In this document: positions 27,280 to 36,010 of the stretch, in pieces
Position numbering within the stretch: position 1 is the first letter of the stretch
Layout of the letters: every line of letters begins with the position of its first letter
Origin: Jiangella gansuensis DSM 44835
GTDB lineage: Bacteria; Actinomycetota; Actinomycetes; Jiangellales; Jiangellaceae
Reading direction: 5' to 3'
Length of the DNA: 64,000 nucleotides
Assembly (NCBI RefSeq): GCF_000515395.1
Contig: NZ_KI911782.1
Location: 1,155,090 to 1,219,089, forward strand
Notes under the pieces: generated by a model
Database searches by the model: none
What the model was told of the DNA's origin: nothing
Seen by the model: only the letters and a program-made list of their open reading frames with translations
Made by a program: the position numbers and the translations under genes

Positions 27280-27402
27280 ATGGGAGAGCACGAACAGCCC
27301 AGCGCCGAGCCCGCCGCCGAGCCGACTGGGTGTTGGGAGCCGCAGCCCGCCCCCGCCGACGACGACGGAGCCGGCGGCGGGGACGGCTGGGAACCGCTCT
27401 GA
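27280..27402 (+). CDS. Possible 40-residue peptide, Trp-Glu-Pro motif repeated
   Basis: ATG at 27280, stop at 27402. The product is acidic and Pro/Glu/Gly-rich, with CWEPQ near the middle and ends in GWEPL, so WEP occurs twice. No strong ribosome-binding site precedes it, and there is no modifying enzyme next door. It may be chance coding in GC-rich DNA downstream of the LAL gene. Reported because it is the only plausible frame at the left edge of the repeat island. Confidence 0.2.
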   Translation: MGEHEQPSAEPAAEPTGCWEPQPAPADDDGAGGGDGWEPL

Positions 27403-27554
27403 GACTGGTGCCGCTGGGAAAGGTCCCACCGCCTTTGCAATGGACACCTATACGCACCACCCGGGTGTGCCGACGCCCTCCTGCCCGCCACCGCGGATGA
27501 CGGCATAGACGTCGCAGCAGGTGCCGTGCGCGCTCGCCGGACGCAGCGCCACGC

Positions 27555-27630
27555 GGCCCTGGCCATGGCGCGGCGTCCTGGCCGTGGCGGGGCGTCCTGG
27601 CTGTGGCGGGATGTCCTGGCTGTGGCGCGG
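27555..27630. repeat. 19-bp tandem repeat
   Basis: Three good units of the form YGTCCTGGCYGTGGCGSGR (27574-27592, 27593-27611, 27612-27630) and a degenerate one before them (from about 27555). Lies inside the 777-bp inverted-repeat element. Confidence 0.7.
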
Positions 27631-27762
27631 CATCTCGTGCCGCAGCCCTGGCGGTGGGCGGGCTGTCGTGGCGAGACGGTCCCGGCGGTGGCGTGGGTTC
27701 TCGTTGTGGCGCAACTCTGGCGGTGGGCGGCCTCTCGTGGCGGCGCAGCCCGACGTGGTGCG

Positions 27763-27928
27763 CTGTCACCTGATCGTCGATGTGTCGCGTGATCGGGTTC
27801 GTGACGACGATCAGGTGACGACCGCACGCGCATCGGTGCGGCTAGGTCACCTGATCGGCTCCAGCATGTGGACCGGCCGCGATCAGATGACCTCGACACA
27901 CCCATTCGGCGGGAACGGTCACCTGATC
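27763..27928. repeat. CACCTGATC-motif element, copy 2
   Basis: About 166 bp matching 13731-13897 in motif order, orientation and much of the spacer sequence. Motifs lie near 27765, 27782 (degenerate), 27808 (reverse), 27846, 27880 (reverse, one mismatch) and 27918. It lies within the 777-bp element. Confidence 0.75.
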
Positions 27929-27933
27929 ATTCC

Positions 27934-28003
27934 GGCCACCGGCCACCGGCCACCTGGGACCCACCACCGGCCACCGGCCACCGGCCACCTGGGACCCACC
28001 ACC
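27934..28003. repeat. 35-bp unit duplicated in tandem
   Basis: Two identical 35-bp copies (27934-27968 and 27969-28003), each made of a GGCCACC triplication and then TGGGACCCACCACC, followed by a decaying partial third copy. Low-complexity and replication-slippage prone. Confidence 0.8.
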
Positions 28004-28096
28004 GGCCACCGGCGACCCGCCACCGCGACCCGCCGCCCGCCTCCGCGCCGGGTCGGAATGGGCGCCGGATCCAGGTGAGCGGATGGGTCGTGCTGT

Positions 28097-28148
28097 CGAT
28101 GGCGGGTGGTTTGGTGGCGCCCTGGCCCCACCAAACCACCCGCCATCG
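28097..28148. repeat. Perfect 21-bp-stem hairpin
   Basis: Arms 28097-28117 (CGATGGCGGGTGGTTTGG...) and 28128-28148 are exact inverses around a 10-nt loop. It is much longer than a usual terminator, with no T tract, and lies near the right end of the 777-bp element. The sequence from 28206 to 28418 beyond it shows no gene and should hold the subtilase promoter. Confidence 0.75.
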
Positions 28149-28418
28149 CCGTTCGCGGCGGCCGTCGGCGCCGGTGGTGCGTATAGGTGTCCATTGCAAA
28201 GGCGGGCCACCCGCATCCCGGCGGCTCGGCGCTGCGATGCGGAGATAAATGGGTGATCCGCACAATCGCAACCATTCCGGCGGTGCGGGACCGTGGCCAC
28301 ACAGGGAGTTCCTGCCTGGCGAGACGCCGGCGTCCGCATCGTGGCGGTGTCGGCAGCACAGCCGAGACGTAGCGCACCGACCGGGCCCGGCGGGCGTCGA
28401 CCGAGGCGAGGGAGAACG

Positions 28419-31400
28419 ATGAGCGATCCGAAGAGCCGGTGGTCGAGACTGCCGGTACCGATGCTGACCGCCGCGGCCCTGACCGTGCTGGGGACCGCGG
28501 CACCCACGGCCACGTCGGCGCCGGCGCCGGTGGGCACCGGCCCGGCCGTCACCTCGGGCGCCGGCCAGACCTACCAGGTCACGCTGCTCACCGGAGACGT
28601 CGTCGCGCTGCACATCGCACCGGACGGGCGGCAGGCCGCGTGGATCGAGGAGTCGGCCACCGAGCGGCAGCCCCGGATCGCCGAGCTGGACGGACACGTG
28701 CACGTGGTGCCCGACGAGGCGGTGGCGTATCTGGAGTCCGGTGCACTCGACGAGCGGCTGTTCGACGTCACCTACCTGGCTCAGGAGGGCTACCACGACG
28801 CCGCCACGGCCGAACTCCCATTACTGCTGGCGGCGCCGGACGGGCCCGGAATCCGCAGCGTGCCCGAAGCTCCGCCGGGCATCCGGGCCGAGCGTGAGCT
28901 CGACAGCCTCGACGCCGTCGTCGTCGCCGCGCCGAAGGACGACGTGCGCGACGTGTGGCAGGAGCTGGTGTCCGGCGCCGTCGGCCAGATCTGGCTCAAC
29001 GGCCGCGTCGAGGTGGCGCTGGACGAGAGCGTGCCGCAGGTCGGTGCACCGGCCGCGTGGGAGGCCGGCCTCGACGGCACCGGCGCCACGGTGGCCGTGC
29101 TGGACACCGGCTGGGATCCGGGACATCCGGACCTGGCCGGTCAGGTGACCGGGGCGGCGAACTTCACCGAGGACACCGACCCGGAGGGTCAGCCCGGCCT
29201 TGACGGACACGGTCACGGCACCCACGTCGCGGCCACGATTGCCGGTACCGGAGCGGCGTCGGACGGCGTCACCCGGGGCGTCGCGCCAGGCGCGGACCTG
29301 CTGGTCGGCAAGGTCCTCGACGCCAACGGCAGCGGCTACGAGGACTGGATCATCGCAGGCATGGAATGGGCGGTCGAGCAGGGCGCCGACGTGGTCAACC
29401 TGAGCCTCGGCACCAACTACGCGACCGACGGCACGGACCCGCTCAGCCAGGCGGTGGACCGGCTCAGCGAGACGTCGGACTCCCTGTTCGTCGTCGCGGC
29501 CGGCAACATCGGGCCGGACGACGGGAGCGTCACGTCGCCGGGAGCGGCCACGACGGCGCTGACGGTCGGCGCGGTCGACAAGGCCGACCAGCCGGCGGCG
29601 TTCTCCTCCCGCGGCCCGCGTCGCGGGGACGGCGCGGTGAAGCCGGAGATCGTGGCACCGGGAGTCGGCATCGTCGCCGCCCGGGCCGCCGGGACCTCAC
29701 TGGGCAACCTGCTCGACGAGCACTACACGTCCATGAACGGCACGTCGATGGCCACCCCGCACGTCGCCGGCGCCGCTGCCATCGTGGCGCAGCAGCACGC
29801 CGACTGGGACGGCGAGCAGATCAAGGAGCGGCTGGTCTCCAGCAGTGTCACGCTGCCGGAGCAGCCGCTGACCTTCCAGGGCGGCGGCCGGCTCGACATC
29901 GCGTCCGCGACGGCCGACGCGGTCAGCGTCGACCAGGGTGTCGTCGACCTCGGCCACCTCGGCATGGAGGACCCCGCGGTGAGCCGGACGTTGACGTACC
30001 ACAACCCGACCGACCGGCGGGTCACGCTGCGGCTCACCGCCGAGGTGACCCGGCCGGGCTCCGGTCAGGTGACTCCGGCGCTTCGGGTGCGCGACCGGGT
30101 CCTGGCGATCCCGCCCCGCGGAACGGCCAGCACCCAGGTCGAGGTGGCCGCCTCCGCGAGCCCCGGCGGCACCTACACCGGGCAGATCGTCGCTACCGAC
30201 CCCCGCAACCGCGGCGTCAACCTGCACAGCGTCGTCGCGTTCACCGTCGAACGGCCGGTCCATACGATCACCGTGACCGCCACCGACCGCGACGGTGCGC
30301 CGGCGGCCGGGCCGGTCGACCTGTGGAACACCGAGACGGGTGAATGGACGCGGGGGTTCCTGCGCGACGGCACCGAGGCCATCGAGGTGCCGGCCGGCCG
30401 GTACACGCTGGTCACCGCGATCGAGACCCCGGGCGACGGGATCCTCACCACCAGCGAGACCATCGCCGGTGAGCCGGAGCTGCTGGTCGACGACGACATC
30501 TCGCTGCGGTACGACGCGCGCGACGGCGAACCGGTCGAGGTGGTGACCCCGCGCCCTGCCGACGTCGAGGACGTCACCGTCACCTGGCACCGTCAGGTCG
30601 CAGAGCAGTCGATGACCCGGATGCTCACGCAGAACTGGTTCGAGCCCGAGGTGTATGTGATCGCCAGCGATCGGCCGCGCACCGGGACGTTCGAGTTCTC
30701 CACCACCTGGCAGCTGGTGGAGCCGCTGCTCACCGCCACCGTGCCCGGCCCGGACGGGTTCCAGCTCGACCCGTATCCGGCGCTGATCTCGCAGCGCAAC
30801 CCGTATGTCGGTGCGGGAGCGCTGCGCGTGGTGGACGTCGGCACCGGGACCGCGGCGGAGTTCGCCGCTGCGGGCGACGCCGTCGACGGAGCGGTCGCGC
30901 TCGTCACCCGGCGCGAGTCGGGGGATGCGACGAGCGAACAGCTCGAGCTCGCCCGCGACGCCGGGGCAGCCCTGGTGCTGATCGCCAACGACGGGCCCGG
31001 CGGGTGGTCGCAGAGCCTCTGGTCCGCGCCGCACCACGCCTACGCGGTGAGCGGTGAGACCGGCGACCGGTTGCGGGCGGCCCTGGCCGCCGACCCTGGC
31101 CGCACCGTCGACGTCGTCGGGCTGCGCGACTCCACCTACAACTACGAGCTGGCGTTCACCGACACCGACGGCATCCCCGGCGGCACCACCTACGACGTCA
31201 CCGAGACACCGCTGGCGACCGTCGAGACGCAGTACCGGCAGGCGTCGGAGCGCATGAACCGGCAGGAGCTGTGGGCGCCGTATGTCGGCTCGGCCACGCT
31301 CGGCACGGGGCTGCGGATCGCGCGCAACGGGCCGGTGCACCGCACCGAGTACATCACCAGCGAGGGTGTCGAGTGGCAGCGCTTCGGCCAGCCGCACCAA

Positions 31401-32168
31401 GAGTTCCCGGGCCTGTACTGGACATGGTCGGCGATCCGGCCGTACGAGACCGGGTCGACCACCCAGCGGACCTGGTGGGGCCCGCTGGTCGCGCCGGGAA
31501 CACCGGCACTCAGCGGCGCGGAGGAGTACGGGCTTCCCGTGGCCCGGTTCCGCGACGCCATCCGGATCTCGATTCCGCACTACCTGTACGGGCCGGCGCT
31601 CTACGGCACCATCTTCGAGCAGGCCGGTGACCGGTCGGAGCTGGTGCTGCGCCGCAACGGCGAGGTCGTGGGCACGTCGACGTGGTCGGACGCGCAGTTC
31701 ACGGTCCCGGCTGAGGAGGCCGACTTCGCGCTGTCGCTGTCGGTGACCAGCGGGCCGGGCCACTTCTCCGACCTGTCCACCCATACGGAGACGACATGGG
31801 GCTTCCGGTCCGGCCGGCCGGAGGATGCGCGCGACGTGCTGCCATTGGTGCAGCTGGGCTACGGGCTCGATGCCGGGCTGAACAACGACGTGCCCGCCGG
31901 CGAGACCTACCCGCTGGTGGTGACGCCCGCCTATCAGCCGGGCGCGACAGGGCCGGGCGGGTTCACCGTCGCCGCCGAGGTGTCGTTCGACGACGGCGCC
32001 AGCTGGCAGGAGGTGCCGGTGACCGCGTCCGGCGCCGGGACGTTCCGCGCTGAGATCCCTGCCGCCGGGGCCGGCTTCGCGTCCGTGCGGGTGTCGGCGA
32101 CCGACGGCGACGGCAACAGCGTCAGCCAGCGCATCGACCGGGCCTGGCGGATCGGCACCGCCGGTTGA
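28419..32168 (+). CDS. Secreted S8 family serine peptidase (subtilisin-like), large form
   Basis: 1249 aa. Signal peptide near the N-terminus, then a propeptide-like region. The catalytic domain has the triad Asp229 (AVLDTGWDP), His266 (HGHGTHVA) and Ser443 (NGTSMATPHVAG). Beyond about residue 500 are beta-rich modules; one (about 800-890) could be a protease-associated insert (ALVLIANDGPGGW). No sortase motif is seen. The ATG at 28419 has GAGGGAG upstream; the longer in-frame start at 28293 would hide the signal peptide. Leu135 is a rare TTA codon (28821-28823). Likely digests extracellular protein. Confidence 0.92.
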   Translation: MSDPKSRWSRLPVPMLTAAALTVLGTAAPTATSAPAPVGTGPAVTSGAGQTYQVTLLTGDVVALHIAPDGRQAAWIEESATERQPRIAELDGHVHVVPDEAVAYLESGALDERLFDVTYLAQEGYHDAATAELPLLLAAPDGPGIRSVPEAPPGIRAERELDSLDAVVVAAPKDDVRDVWQELVSGAVGQIWLNGRVEVALDESVPQVGAPAAWEAGLDGTGATVAVLDTGWDPGHPDLAGQVTGAANFTEDTDPEGQPGLDGHGHGTHVAATIAGTGAASDGVTRGVAPGADLLVGKVLDANGSGYEDWIIAGMEWAVEQGADVVNLSLGTNYATDGTDPLSQAVDRLSETSDSLFVVAAGNIGPDDGSVTSPGAATTALTVGAVDKADQPAAFSSRGPRRGDGAVKPEIVAPGVGIVAARAAGTSLGNLLDEHYTSMNGTSMATPHVAGAAAIVAQQHADWDGEQIKERLVSSSVTLPEQPLTFQGGGRLDIASATADAVSVDQGVVDLGHLGMEDPAVSRTLTYHNPTDRRVTLRLTAEVTRPGSGQVTPALRVRDRVLAIPPRGTASTQVEVAASASPGGTYTGQIVATDPRNRGVNLHSVVAFTVERPVHTITVTATDRDGAPAAGPVDLWNTETGEWTRGFLRDGTEAIEVPAGRYTLVTAIETPGDGILTTSETIAGEPELLVDDDISLRYDARDGEPVEVVTPRPADVEDVTVTWHRQVAEQSMTRMLTQNWFEPEVYVIASDRPRTGTFEFSTTWQLVEPLLTATVPGPDGFQLDPYPALISQRNPYVGAGALRVVDVGTGTAAEFAAAGDAVDGAVALVTRRESGDATSEQLELARDAGAALVLIANDGPGGWSQSLWSAPHHAYAVSGETGDRLRAALAADPGRTVDVVGLRDSTYNYELAFTDTDGIPGGTTYDVTETPLATVETQYRQASERMNRQELWAPYVGSATLGTGLRIARNGPVHRTEYITSEGVEWQRFGQPHQEFPGLYWTWSAIRPYETGSTTQRTWWGPLVAPGTPALSGAEEYGLPVARFRDAIRISIPHYLYGPALYGTIFEQAGDRSELVLRRNGEVVGTSTWSDAQFTVPAEEADFALSLSVTSGPGHFSDLSTHTETTWGFRSGRPEDARDVLPLVQLGYGLDAGLNNDVPAGETYPLVVTPAYQPGATGPGGFTVAAEVSFDDGASWQEVPVTASGAGTFRAEIPAAGAGFASVRVSATDGDGNSVSQRIDRAWRIGTAG

Positions 32169-32174
32169 CCGCAC

Positions 32175-32221
32175 GTGCCCGGTGGCGGGGCGCAGCCACC
32201 CCCGGCCCCGTCACCGGGCAC
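32175..32221. terminator. Terminator hairpin between subtilase and DUF3352 genes
   Basis: GTGCCCGGTG (32175-32184) pairs with CACCGGGCAC (32212-32221), and the enclosed GC-rich bases can pair further. It starts 6 bases past the subtilase stop and precedes the stop of the convergent gene at 32247, so it can act in both directions. Confidence 0.7.
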
Positions 32222-32246
32222 ACTCCACGGGAACGGCGACAGTCGA

Positions 32247-34001
32247 TCAGTCGGCGGTGACGCGCAGGCTCATCTCGGTGTGACCGTCCAGCACCCGCGC
32301 CGACGCGCCCAGCGCCCGCAGCGCCTGGATGGACTCGAGCTCGCTGTCGCTCAGGCCCTGGCTTTCGGCCGCCGCCAGGATGTCGTCCTCGATGGCATCG
32401 AAGTTGAGGAAGAACACCGTGTTGGCGTCGTCCGCGTCCCGGACCGCGGTGGTGTACACGTCGCTGTCACCGAGCCCGCCGCCGTCGAGCAGCGTGTCGG
32501 CGTAGTCGTCGTTGGTGGCGATGACGTAGCCGTCGTCGATGATCTGCATCGGCACGCCGTCCAACGACGCACCGGAGTCCTCGGCCAAGCCCTGGACGCG
32601 GTCCCAGAAGTCCTGGAACGCGTCCGGATCGGTCTGGACCCGCGCGCCGACGTCCAGCGTGGACAGGTCGCCCTCCATGATGGCGCCGAGGTCGAGCTCA
32701 CCGCCGCCCATCGCGACGACGAAGTGCTCCCCGAACACGGTGGCGAGGTCCTCGGGCAGCGTGATCCCCGTCTGCTCCTCGAGGAAGCCCAGCTCGTCGT
32801 CGGCGCCCGGATAGGACCCGATCAGCGCATCCCAGTTGTCGACGGCGTACTGGCCGCCGCCCGCCACGCCGAGGAAGGCCGTGGTGTCGTCGGGGACATC
32901 GGCGCGCACGCCGTCGGTGTCGACGGACTGGTACACCTCGCCGGTCATGACGGCCGCGACCTCTGCGTACGAGTCGTCGAACCGGAACGCCACCGCGGCG
33001 CTGCGGTACGAGTCGTCCACCAGCTGCCGCATCTCCTCACCCGACGGGACACCGGCGCCCTCGGGCAGATCGGCGAAGGCGTCCACGCCGCCGAAGGAGT
33101 CGAACAGCGCCGTGCCCGACGTCCACGCCGACGCGATGCCCGGGTCGCCGAGCAGGTCCATCGTCTCGGTGAACTCGGCGTTGTCGTCGAGCGAGGACTC
33201 GGCGGCGGCCTCGGCGTACCGGTCGGCGTTCTCCTGCGTGTCGGTCATGATCAGGTAGCCGTCGAGGAACGCGCGGCCCATCTGCGCATCGCCGGACGCC
33301 TCGCATTCGAGGACCTTGTCGATCGCGGCCTCGGCGGCGTCCTGGTCGTCAGTCTGCAGCGCCAGGGCGAACCCGGGCTCGTCGCCGTCGCCGGCCGGCG
33401 GCAACATGGCCATACCGAGGCGGTTGCCGATCCACGGCTCCACGTCGTCGGAGAAACTCACGTCACAGCCGGTGGCCGCGGAGAACGCGTCGACCAGCCG
33501 TTCGCGCAAGTCTGCTTGGTCGTCCTCGATGCCGGTGGCCTCGGTGAACAGCGGGAACTTACGCAGGAACCGGAACGCGTCGATCTTCTGCCCGGCCGAC
33601 GGGTCAAGGTCGATGCGCGCGTACCCGAGGGCATCGGCCGGCAGGACGTCGTGCGGCTGCGTCCCGCCGCCGTCGAGTGCCTGCCACGCCACCACGGCGC
33701 CCGGAACTACGACGACGACCGCCGCGGCCAGCACGCCGGCGACCAGGCCGCGGCGGCGCTTGCCGGGCTCGGGCTGCTCGGGCGTGGAACTGACGGTGAC
33801 CGCGCCGAGGTCCAGCGGCCGGGTGGGCCGCGGCTGGGGGCCCGTCGGAGGCGGCGGGGGCACGGCTCCCGGGGGCGGCGGGGGCGTGGAGCCGTGGGCC
33901 GGCGGTGGGGGAACCGGCGGGAGGGGACCGTCGCCGCCACGACCGTCCGGACCGTGACCGCCCGGATCGTCAGGACCCGTGGGCGAACCTGTGCTAGACA
34001 T
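32247..34001 (-). CDS. DUF3352 domain membrane-anchored protein
   Basis: 584 aa of unknown function. The first ~80 residues are a cytoplasmic Pro/Gly-rich tail (runs of PPPPP). One membrane helix (about 84-106, LVAGVLAAAVVVVVPGAVVAW) follows. The remainder is an acidic extracellular DUF3352 domain beginning HDVLPADALGYARIDLDP. Pro-rich tails of this type occur on actinobacterial membrane proteins that meet signalling or division partners. Alone on its strand; divergent from the Bax inhibitor-1 gene across 260 bp that shows no other gene. Confidence 0.85.
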   Translation of the reverse strand: MSSTGSPTGPDDPGGHGPDGRGGDGPLPPVPPPPAHGSTPPPPPGAVPPPPPTGPQPRPTRPLDLGAVTVSSTPEQPEPGKRRRGLVAGVLAAAVVVVVPGAVVAWQALDGGGTQPHDVLPADALGYARIDLDPSAGQKIDAFRFLRKFPLFTEATGIEDDQADLRERLVDAFSAATGCDVSFSDDVEPWIGNRLGMAMLPPAGDGDEPGFALALQTDDQDAAEAAIDKVLECEASGDAQMGRAFLDGYLIMTDTQENADRYAEAAAESSLDDNAEFTETMDLLGDPGIASAWTSGTALFDSFGGVDAFADLPEGAGVPSGEEMRQLVDDSYRSAAVAFRFDDSYAEVAAVMTGEVYQSVDTDGVRADVPDDTTAFLGVAGGGQYAVDNWDALIGSYPGADDELGFLEEQTGITLPEDLATVFGEHFVVAMGGGELDLGAIMEGDLSTLDVGARVQTDPDAFQDFWDRVQGLAEDSGASLDGVPMQIIDDGYVIATNDDYADTLLDGGGLGDSDVYTTAVRDADDANTVFFLNFDAIEDDILAAAESQGLSDSELESIQALRALGASARVLDGHTEMSLRVTAD

Positions 34002-34261
34002 CGCGTGACCCCCTCGGCAAGACCTTCGGCTGCTCGACCGCTCAGGGTAGTCGAGAGCGGCGAACGGGGCATTCCGTCAGCTCGGCGGTGAGGCCGGCCG
34101 CAGGCCCGTTCATCCGGTCCGGGTGGATGCGCCCGGCGGGCCGATGTGACATTTTCGTTCACCAGGCCTTTGGCGGCCTCCAGTCTCCCTGTCGAGCCTG
34201 GTGATCAGTAGACTTGTCCCACGTATCTGATCCGCCCGGTGACGGGCGTTGGAGGAGAGCG

Positions 34262-35062
34262 ATGCAAGGGAACAACCCGATCTTCAATCGGGCTGAAGGC
34301 TTCAACGGACGGCACGCGACCTACGACGCTGCCGCGCCGAGTGCTGAAGAACTTCAGCAGATGTACGCCGCCCCGTCTGCGACCCCCGTCCAGACCGGGC
34401 GCATGACCTATGACGACGTCGTCATGAAGACGGGCATCACGTTCGCCGTGCTGCTCGCCGGCGCCGTCGTGGGCTGGTTCAACCCGGGCCTCGCGTTCGT
34501 CGGGTTGATCGTCGGCCTGGTGCTCGGCCTGGTCAACGCGTTCAAGCGCAACCCGTCGCCGCCGCTGATCCTGGCCTACGCCGCGTTCGAGGGCCTGTTC
34601 GTCGGTGGCATCAGCCAGATCTTCGAGAACTACGCCATCAGCGGCCGCCCCCTCGACGGCATCGTGGCGCAGGCGGTCCTGGGCACGCTGGCGGTCTTCA
34701 CCGCCACACTGCTCGTCTACCGCAGCGGCAAGGTCCGCGTGACGCCGAAGTTCCGCCGTGGCGTCATGATCGCGCTGATGGGCTACGCCCTGTTCAGCCT
34801 GGTCAACCTGCTGTTCATGGTGTTCGGCAGCGGTGACAGCGCGTTCGGGTTCCGCGACGGCATCTTCGGCGCGCTGATCGGCCTGTTCGCGGTCGGCCTG
34901 GCGTCGCTGGTCCTGATCCTCGACTTCGACTTCATCGAGAAGGGCGTCAAGGCCGGTATCCCGGCCAAGTTCGCCTGGACGGCGGCGTTCGGCCTCACGG
35001 TCACGCTCGTCTGGCTCTACATCGAGATCCTGCGCCTGCTGGCCATCCTTCGCGGAGAATGA
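34262..35062 (+). CDS. Bax inhibitor-1/YccA family membrane protein
   Basis: 266 aa with about seven membrane segments after a soluble N-terminus of ~60 residues (MQGNNPIFNRAEGF...). The family's late motif is present as FDFIEKGVKAGIPAKFAW; the acidic pair in the final helices is linked to pH-sensitive Ca2+ leak in a characterised bacterial relative. The ATG at 34262 has GGAGGAGAGCG directly upstream. Probably a stand-alone gene; a terminator follows. Confidence 0.93.
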   Translation: MQGNNPIFNRAEGFNGRHATYDAAAPSAEELQQMYAAPSATPVQTGRMTYDDVVMKTGITFAVLLAGAVVGWFNPGLAFVGLIVGLVLGLVNAFKRNPSPPLILAYAAFEGLFVGGISQIFENYAISGRPLDGIVAQAVLGTLAVFTATLLVYRSGKVRVTPKFRRGVMIALMGYALFSLVNLLFMVFGSGDSAFGFRDGIFGALIGLFAVGLASLVLILDFDFIEKGVKAGIPAKFAWTAAFGLTVTLVWLYIEILRLLAILRGE

Positions 35063-35097
35063 CCGCAGCACCGTCCGTCGTGACGGTGACGCACGTT

Positions 35098-35130
35098 CGG
35101 CCCGCCTCGTGTACTACGCGAGGCGGGCCG
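35098..35130 (+). terminator. Rho-independent-type terminator after the Bax inhibitor-1 gene
   Basis: Perfect 12-bp stem CGGCCCGCCTCG (35098-35109) with its inverse (35119-35130) and a 9-nt loop, followed by ATCTCGTTGTT. Confidence 0.85.
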
Positions 35131-35282
35131 ATCTCGTTGTTCCCCGCCGACCGCCTCGGAAATGATCACGTCCGGCATGGTTGTTCCCGCTCCACCAGGA
35201 ATGCTTGCCTAGTGAGGCGAACACACGCCTAGTGCCCGACGACAGCGCAGGCCGACGGCGGGCGCTGACCCCCCGCGACGCC

Positions 35283-35513
35283 TCAGCCGAAGAAGCGGGC
35301 TGCGCGGCGCAGGTCGTGCTCGTGCACGATGGCGGTGGCGTGGCCGTGCGCCAGACCGTGCTCGTCGCGCAGCCACCTCACGCGGTCGTCGAACCGTAGG
35401 AATGCCGGTCCGGCCTCCAAGGCCTCGAACCACTCCGGAAGTTCTCGTCCGGTGACACCTGGGACCCGGGCGAGAAGATTGCGATGGGTCTCGTCGGAGT
35501 GATTCAGGCTCAT
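35283..35513 (-). CDS. DUF4287 domain protein
   Basis: 76 aa. The sequence NLLARVPGVTGRELPEWFEAL and then WLRDEHGLAHGHATAIVHEHDL match the small helical DUF4287 family, of unknown function; the HGHA region is the most conserved part. The ATG at 35513 has GGAGG five bases upstream; the longer frame to 35576 has none. Confidence 0.75.
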   Translation of the reverse strand: MSLNHSDETHRNLLARVPGVTGRELPEWFEALEAGPAFLRFDDRVRWLRDEHGLAHGHATAIVHEHDLRRAARFFG

Positions 35514-35613
35514 GGCTGCCTCCGTGGGTGAGGGTTCCCGTACTTCGACTGTGCCTGACAGGCCCATACCGCACAACCCCCTTCGTCAAGACCATCTACG
35601 GATCGGACGGGCA

Positions 35614-35964
35614 GTGGTGATCAGCAACGATGTCGAGGTGCTAGCACGGGAACTCGATCGTGTGGTCCGTGACCTTCGCCGGCTCGACCGGCGCCTCACC
35701 GGCGACGCTGCCGCCGCCGTCGCGAGTTCCGGCGCGGACTCCGTCGCCCACCGGGCGCACCGGCTCGCGCAGGCCCTTGCCGATGCGGCGGCCGGGGCGG
35801 CCGCCGCGCCGCGCCGGGCGGTCCCGCGGTTGGCCGACCACGCACTGGCTGACCAGGTGGCTGTTGTCGGCCGGGACCTGCTCGACCTGCTCCGGGCCGG
35901 CCGGCCGGCGGACCTGGACGGCGTCAACGCGGCGTTGGGGGCGCTGCGCCCACCTCCGGAGTGA
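35614..35964 (+). CDS. Small helical Ala/Arg/Leu-rich protein, unknown function
   Basis: About 116 aa from the GTG at 35614 (a GTG at 35617 is equally possible; the ribosome site is weak). The product is almost entirely helical, starting VVISNDVEVLARELDRVVRDL, with heptad-like Leu spacing, so a coiled coil is possible. No family recognised. Divergent from the DUF4287 gene and followed by a hairpin. Confidence 0.55.
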   Translation: MVISNDVEVLARELDRVVRDLRRLDRRLTGDAAAAVASSGADSVAHRAHRLAQALADAAAGAAAAPRRAVPRLADHALADQVAVVGRDLLDLLRAGRPADLDGVNAALGALRPPPE

Positions 35965-35968
35965 TCGA

Positions 35969-36002
35969 GAGCCGGCTACCACCCTCAGTGGGGTAGCGGC
36001 TC
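35969..36002. terminator. Hairpin between convergent genes
   Basis: GAGCCGGCTACC (35969-35980) pairs with GGTAGC-GGCTC (to 36002) with one bulged base. It lies between the stop at 35964 and the thiolase stop at 36011. Confidence 0.6.
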
Positions 36003-36010
36003 CCTGGCGA

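Larger units (their letters stand above)
27429..28205. mobile_element. Element bounded by perfect 33-bp terminal inverted repeats (777 bp)
   Basis: The left end (27429-27461, starting CCGCCTTTGCAATGG) is the exact inverse of the right end (28173-28205). The interior holds a 19-bp tandem repeat, the second CACCTGATC element, a 35-bp duplicated unit and a 21-bp-stem hairpin, but no credible gene. The ends closely match those of a 195-bp element at 41291-41485. No transposase and no clear target duplication is visible. It may be a non-autonomous (MITE-like) element or two inverted copies of a dispersed repeat. Confidence 0.6.

Noticed and set aside
25454-27769. A 771-codon minus-strand frame opposite the LAL regulator
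   Set aside because: Low-complexity, no recognisable domain, and it runs through the repeat island; a shadow of the plus-strand gene.
27429-28205. Insertion sequence with transposase
   Set aside because: No frame inside has a DDE, HUH or serine-recombinase signature; kept only as an inverted-repeat element.
28293-28418. Upstream extension of the subtilase to 28293
   Set aside because: The extension is Arg-rich, would mask the signal peptide, and the ATG at 28419 has its own good ribosome site.
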